DNA from: Begonia masoniana
Lineage: Eukaryota; Streptophyta; Magnoliopsida; Cucurbitales; Begoniaceae
DNA: 64,000 nt
Direction of reading: 5' to 3'
Assembly: GCA_022432975.1 (NCBI GenBank)
Contig: CM039512.1
Location: 315,511 to 379,510 of the forward strand
Made by a program: the position numbers and the translations under genes. Positions 58,640-64,000 of this stretch are shown in pieces. The notes under the pieces are model-generated. The model worked only from the letters and a program-made list of their open reading frames with translations, was not told the DNA's origin and did no database searches. Within the stretch, counting starts at the first letter, position 1, and every line of letters starts with the position of its first letter.

Positions 58640-61218
58640 GGTCGTCATCGTCTGACTCTATCATAGCAAAAATCCTCGATGTCATACGAGTCGGGCCCTT
58701 CTTCAAAGCTGGACAATCTCTGCTGACGTGACCTGCCTCATTGCAGTTAAAGCATCAAGTGGCCTTAGGCTTCGGGCAATCTCTGGCAAGATGTCTGGCT
58801 TCATTACGGTTGTAGCACTTGCCTGAGTTCATTCTGCACTCACCCGGGTGATATTTTAAACATTTTTGGCACTGAGGATACTTTCCAATCTCCTGCATCC
58901 GTTTGCGTGGCCCCTGACTGCTTGAGCCCTCACCGGGCCTCTTGGTGCCTCTATGTTGCTGCTGCTGCGCAATCTCTCGAAAAAATTTTCGTGGTGCTTC
59001 CCGTTTCTTAATGCACTTAAGTTCTGCTTCTTCCACCTCTAACGCTTTAGCAGTAACCTCACTGTACGGCAAGCCCTTGATGCCGGATATCTTTACTCCT
59101 CTATAGATCTCAGGCTTTAGCCCGTTAACAAACTGTAGGACTTTGTCTTCATTTTTGCTCACGAGGTGACTAGCGAATCTTGACAGCGACTCAAACTGTC
59201 GGATATACTCGAATACTAATCTGGTTTGCTTCAATTGCAGAAACTCCATCCTCTTCGCAGCCTGTACTGTACTGTTAAAATATTTGTCGTAAAAGGCATC
59301 TTTAAACTGTGCCTAAGTCATGGTTAGAACTGTAGGACCGGAATTGTCTAAGAGGGGGGTGAATTAGACTTTTAAAACTAAATTTATTGATCAATTTAAT
59401 CACTCTCTCAATTTACTCTATCAGCAATTAAGTTAATAACAATAATGACAGAGAGGGTAAGAGAGATTGAACACCAACGCTTTTTACGTGGTTCGGCCAA
59501 GCTGCCTACGTCCACGCTCCAAGGCTCACCCCTTGAAGATCCTTAACCTTCTCCTCACGAGAAAACAGATCGGGATTCCGGGCTCCGATCAACTGCCTTT
59601 ACAATTCTGGATTGAACTTTCACGGGCGTCAATCCACTGCCTTATAGAGATTTGAGTTTGTAAAAATAACGCACAGACTACACTCTTACAACAATTGAAT
59701 CTCGAGTTCGAGTTTAGAGATGTAGTGAAAAATACAGAGTGAAGAATGACTTTCGCAGCTAGGGCTCAGAATTCAAATTGGCAAAAGTTAGTCTTCGAGC
59801 CTTTTCTTCTGCTTATATACTCTGTATATCCTTGCTTCATAGAATTGAATGCTTCTTACTCCAAATAGAAAAATGTTACCGTTGGGAAGCATCCGTACTG
59901 AAGCAGCTATCCGTTGCATCTGAAAATGTTGTTCGTCGTCGCCATTAAAGGTCTGGAGTTAATGCTTGAAAACGACATCACTGTAGCTTCGCGGCTAACT
60001 TTAAATTCTGGCGGAAGATCATAACCAGATGCAGCTTGTAAAATAATGCCACGTCATCGGTAAATGCAACTTGTAGAGCCATCGGCATATGAGGCTTCAA
60101 ATGTAATCGACAGCTGACTTAATATGTCATCAGCAGGAATACCATCGGCAAAAGAGTCTTCATATGTCATCGGTATAAGAATCTTTGGATGCCATCGGTA
60201 TTTGGAGTGTAAAACTTCATCGGTATTTGAAGTGTAAGACCCCATCGGTTTTTGCATCTTGTAGGGCCATCGGCAGATGAGTCTTTGAATGCCATCGGCA
60301 TTTGAATCTTCGTAAGCTATTGGCAGATGAGTCCTTGGAGTTTTGTCGTCTAGTGATCGGCATGAGAAACCTTGAACGACATCGGCAGATGCAGCTACAA
60401 AGCAATCGGCATGAACATCTTTAAACACCATCGGCTTTTGTCGTTTAGTGTTCGGCATGGCATCACTTTATTGAAAAAAAACTCCATCGGCAGGAATAGC
60501 TTCAGATGCTATGGGTAGATTTCATCTTGACACGTCATCGGCACAAGCATGCTCTAAACGACTTCTTCTTCTGTCTTTTAGCAATCGGCAGAAGCCCTCA
60601 TTTCTTTGTCGTCTTGTGATCAGCACAAGGAACAACTAATTTTAGCCCTGTTTAACTATTCAGCCCTGTATACTCAATACAATTTATTAGATAACTAAAA
60701 TACCATTTTCAAAGGTATTTCCAAATAACCTCATATTCATTATTCTCATTAAATACACATAATCAATTTACATTATTTATCCTTTAAATACATCATCAAA
60801 AACATATTATGACTTAAACACTCTATAAGTCAACAAGAACATCTATGGTGGCCTCCATCGTCTACCACCAATATCAGGCGTCCTTTACCAAGTGGAATGT
60901 CGCCAAAGAAACTTTATCCATCTCCTCCACCTTGGCATATTTGAACATACTTTCAATTGCTTTTACCCATTCTTCGGCAGCCATTGGATCAGGCTATTGC
61001 CCTTCGAATGTTGGCGGTCGTAGCCTCTGAAACCTGTCCCCCGACTGATCATTACCGGAACTAGAACTAGCGCTCCCTTGTACCTCCCGGTTCAGTACAA
61101 TGCCCAATTGTTGAGACTGTTAACGCATCAACTCTGTCAACTGTTTAATTGTAATCAGATCATCCTCTTCATTCCTCGGTCGTCTAGGTGTTCTCGGTCG
61201 ACTTGGTGGTCTCGACAT
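58640..61218 (-). pseudogene. gag: Tekay-like gag, interrupted by a solo LTR
   Basis: The start codon is at 61,218 (MSRPPSRPRTPRRPRNEED). The capsid first part (PPTFEG, EEWVKAIESMFKYA by frame) lies in 61,020-60,841. The rest resumes at 59,325, with MEFLQLKQTRLVFEYIRQFE and VNGLKPEIYRGV. Three zinc-knuckle remnants follow (CQKCLKYHPGEC; CYNRNEARHLARDC, where the second cysteine has become arginine; CFNCNEAGHVSRDC). Stop codons occur in both halves. Confidence 0.88.
59331..60835 (-). repeat. Solo LTR of a Sirevirus relative, TSD agaac
   Basis: 1,505 bp; minus-strand ends TGTTGACTT...GGTCCTACA match the big Sirevirus LTR ends, and the box TTTACGTGGTTCGGCC is shared. agaac flanks both sides (59,326-59,330 and 60,836-60,840). 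In place of the 46 bp array it has about 15 loose copies of a CCATCGGCA-containing unit (60,050-60,600). Confidence 0.92.
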
Positions 61219-61360
61219 TTTACTAATTTCCTGTATCAAGGTTAATCACTCTCATAAGCATCTAATAACTAAAACTAAATACAAATACTTATAGTTGTTG
61301 ATGCACGTCATACGGCGATTGGCGCTGTTAGGTGATCATTTGAATTGTTTGACCAACCGG

Positions 61361-61372
61361 GCTCTGATACCA
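61361..61372 (-). other. Primer binding site of the Tekay-like element, tRNA-iMet
   Basis: TGGTATCAGAGC on the minus strand, three bases from the 5' LTR end. Confidence 0.9.
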
Positions 61373-61375
61373 CAC

Positions 61376-61735
61376 TGTAGCGCCCCGAACCTTGCGGACC
61401 CAGTTCGCTACCTACTCACTACTCACTGCTAAGTCGTACTGTAAAAATTCACGTAAAATTTAAAATGACTTTCTTTTAAAAAATTTGGACGGCATAACAC
61501 CTAATTCCCTTATAAAACCAAAACCTCCTGCAAATTTTTATTCTCAAATCAATCAACTAAAATAGGTATCCATAAAATCTTCATTCAATACCAAAAACAT
61601 TTATATGCATCAATATTAGCTACTAAAGGTTGAAATCCAACTATATAATCCAAAATAACTCAACACGATTCAAAATGGCTCCAAAACATGATCATACGTT
61701 AAAACATCCACTATCGTTTAAAAACTCCATCTAAA
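61376..61735 (-). repeat. 5' LTR of the Tekay-like element, truncated
   Basis: Only the first 360 bp from the PBS side remain; similarity to the 3' LTR stops abruptly at about 61,734. 61,736-61,928 has leader-like sequence (GATCGCTGGAGGGGAGG) that may be a rearranged later part of the same LTR. Confidence 0.75.
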
Positions 61736-61928
61736 ACTGGTATCTATACGGAGTAGAAACGTGAAGAGTCGATCGCTGGAGGGGAGGCTTTGATCGCCGA
61801 AAAAGAAGTCGCGTGAGGGAGGGGAAGAAATCGCCGTGGAAGGGTTTTTGGAGAGAAAAACGTAAGTGTTGAGAGAGGAGTGATTCTTTTGGCTTTTAGT
61901 AAAATTTAACGAAATATTTAGCACCCAT

Positions 61929-64000
61929 CGAATAGCTAGTTAATTAACGAAACAAGCGACGAAAAGAATATAAAAACTATGGAAGGGCAAAACGGTAATT
62001 TGGCAAGTCAATTTTAATATTTAAAAACCTTTTTCTCTTCCTCCTTCACCATTTCATGCCAGCAGCTCTCTATTTTCGATTTTCCTCTCGGCCTCCTCTC
62101 TGCCCGCGGCGATCCTTCGACATCCAACCTCCGTTGTTCCTCCGTTCGATCCGTTTTCTTCGCGTTTTCTCCTCCAATCGCCGCTCTAGGTATAGATCTA
62201 TAGTTTTAGAACGTTTATTTCGAGTTTTACGGAGTTTGAACAATTAGGGTTTCGTTTAGGTTTCGTTTTAAAATTGCGATTTATAGTCCGAAATTGATAG
62301 GTTTGCCGTAATTAAGGATATAGTGAATGTATTGGACGTTGTTGGACGAATTTAATTGATTTAGGACGAATGTTAAAATTTGAGAATTTTCGGGTTTTAG
62401 GAAAAAACTCGTAAATTGTAGTTTCGAGGTATCAATCGTAAATTGTTCATCGATATGCTTCGAATAATTAAGTTAGAAGTTTTAAGAAATTCTTTAGTTA
62501 AGGTTTTGTTAATTTGGACGTTTAGAAGCTTGAATTGTTTTAACATCGACCGTTGTGTTTTGCCTCAGACAAACAACGCTCGTGGACGGAGCTTGAGCTG
62601 CTTTGCACACGAGGTAAGTTCTCGTGATCTTCTCTGGCCGATTGGCCTACACCGTACGTCGAGGTCGTCTCGAGGAGTTTTGGTGACGCGTTTATTTACT
62701 CGCTTTGGTTGGGTAGTTAGGGTTCGATTGTCTTCTAGGTTGATTTTGTGTTTTGATGGTATGCTTCTGTACGTATGTTTACTTTCTGTCATATTGAACT
62801 GTTCACGCATCACGTGTTTTAAAAGAACATAGAAAATGAATTTCTGCATGATGTTTTAAAGAGAATGGCGATGTGGCCTGGAGAGGGGCACGACCTATTG
62901 TGGAGACCGATTACGGGTTTGTCACAATACCACATCTATTGCATACTCATACAGTTATACAGTTACAGGTCATGCGAGATGGGGCTCAGGCACGGCTGTA
63001 CGTGTTGTAAGCGTGTACCCCCCCCCCCCCCCCCGGTCTAGCTGGAAAGAGTAGTCCGACCGCAGGATGGGCTCTCTCCGGTTAGGAGGCTGAGATCTCG
63101 ATGACACCACAGAGTAAAGATAAAGAAAATGCTGCATGATTTCTGAACTCATATGCATAGCATGCATGTACATTTACTAGAAGCTTGCTGAGATTTTTAT
63201 CTCATAGGTGTCTGTATGGTGTAGGTGATTACGAGGAAACAGGTGAGGATGAGATTCCTCCTCCTGAGGCATGAGTCCAGTTGACGAAGGATGGTTGCGG
63301 TGGTGTGCTGGCGCAGTCGACGCTTACCTGACCAGTGGGGATGTATGTATAGGTTTTGGGGTTTTTGGGATGATGGTAGATTAGAAAAAGTAATTGTATA
63401 GTTAGAACATTTTAGGATGTTTGGGAACTGGATAGTTGATAGGTTTATATGTTGATAGTTAATGTTTTGGTAAAACTGTTTGTAAAACGTTTTGGTTAAG
63501 GTTTTATGTAGATTTTCATGAATTGATGATGATTTAAAATAGGTGGATATACTCGGTTTTCAAACGTATCCATGCAAATTATTTTCTCGGAAGTTTAATG
63601 TGTGTATCGGTTATGTATTTTAGGAAAGGAGAAAGCTGGTGTTTTGCTCTCTGGAACCCAGAGAGCATTTTTAAAAGTTGGTGTTTTACTCTCTGGAATT
63701 TCGGATTCCAGAGAGCATTTTTACATTTTAATGGGCTAAAGGGAGAGGCTACCGATCGCCGAATGGTGGCTTTCGATCGCCGATTGGAGTGGGCGACTGG
63801 GCAGCGAGGTGAGGGGCGACTGATCGCCCTCCTAGTCTTGTTACGGCTACCGATCGCTGGTGTGAAGGGCGACTGATCGCCTTGCTTGTTTGGAGCATCA
63901 GCGATCGATCTCCAAATGTTGGAGATCGATCGCCCCTCCTGTTGGTTGACTGGTTTTACAGTTTTGCCCCCCTTAAATTTTAATTGTTTTAATTGATTTT
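61929..64000 (+). repeat. Gypsy LTR, plus orientation, left-truncated and running off the window
   Basis: It matches the solo LTR 3,031-5,666 from about its base 308 on (GAATAGCTAGTTAATTAACG). 62,781-63,250 is nearly identical to 4,181-4,650, while the parts to the left are clearly diverged. A C-run of about 15 at 63,019-63,034 replaces a run of six in the other copy. Confidence 0.8.
63690..63945. repeat. Decayed GATCGATCGCC palindrome cluster
   Basis: About eight degenerate copies (ACCGATCGCC, TTCGATCGCC, GCGATCGATCTCC, GGAGATCGATCGCC). Just upstream are two CTCTGGA...CCAGAG inverted repeats (63,638-63,716). Confidence 0.8.

Larger units (their letters stand above)
52919..61735 (-). mobile_element. 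Degraded Tekay-like chromovirus (gypsy)
   Basis: In minus orientation: truncated 5' LTR (61,376-61,735), tRNA-iMet PBS, gag (61,218-58,640, split by a solo LTR), protease, reverse transcriptase, RNase H, integrase and a C-terminal chromodomain-like tail, polypurine tract, 3' LTR (52,919-55,162). The left flank is tcagt; the matching right duplication is not available because the 5' LTR is truncated. Many stops are present, so it is inactive. Confidence 0.88.

Noticed and set aside
63019..63034. Poly-C run as a special structure
   Set aside because: A single homopolymer that extends a short C-run present in the other LTR copies; slippage or sequencing error is enough to explain it.

Overview
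This is a 64 kb piece of a large, repeat-rich plant nuclear genome, almost certainly a eudicot. The evidence is intron-containing genes with GT-AG boundaries, plant-specific gene families (class III peroxidase, S40/DUF584, MATE/DTX, the TYW2/3/4 fusion), and nested LTR retrotransposons of Athila, Sirevirus and Tekay type primed by tRNA-Asp and tRNA-iMet. I cannot name the species.

Layout. 1-1,804 is the right part of a gypsy LTR inserted into the 3' LTR of an Athila-like element (1,805-9,994, minus strand). That element keeps gag and protease but shows no reverse transcriptase or integrase, and it carries a solo LTR (3,031-5,666, TSD agcaa). Its own insertion site is a degraded copia gag (about 10,000-10,790). 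A gene island follows from 11.5 to 34 kb: a DUF7309/DUF6930-type gene, a small basic protein, a seven-exon MATE transporter, a seven-exon At1g61900-like GPI-anchored protein, a small MGNC protein, a three-exon class III peroxidase, a nine-exon TYW2/3/4 wybutosine gene, a broken fragment of the chloroplast ATP synthase gamma gene (atpC), and an S40/DUF584 gene with an internal 122 bp duplication. For the MATE, GPI, peroxidase and TYW genes I derived exon boundaries by eye; each spliced reading frame is open and closes exactly in frame.

From 35.2 kb to the end the DNA is nested retrotransposons. A full-length Sirevirus-type copia (36,586-51,512, TSD gcgag, LTRs of about 2.35 kb each holding roughly 24 copies of a 46 bp tandem repeat) carries gag, a once-frameshifted pol and an envelope-position ORF that is split by a gypsy solo LTR (TSD taaag). 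It sits next to gypsy LTR pieces and a degraded Tekay-like chromovirus (52,919 to about 61,735). The gag of that chromovirus is split by a second Sirevirus-like solo LTR (TSD agaac). The last 2 kb is another gypsy LTR in plus orientation.

Most interesting points: (i) the atpC relic lies between TYW2/3/4 and the S40 gene, the position I recall for ATPC1 in Arabidopsis, and the whole island appears to merge gene orders that are split between Arabidopsis segments; (ii) a 14 bp palindrome, GGCGATCGATCGCC, with decayed derivatives, clusters in LTRs of different gypsy lineages and in most clusters lies beside a CTCTGGA...TCCAGAG inverted repeat; (iii) the S40 gene has turned its own leader into coding sequence by an in-frame 204 bp step duplication; (iv) a block of about 470 bp is nearly unchanged between two LTR copies whose other parts differ clearly.
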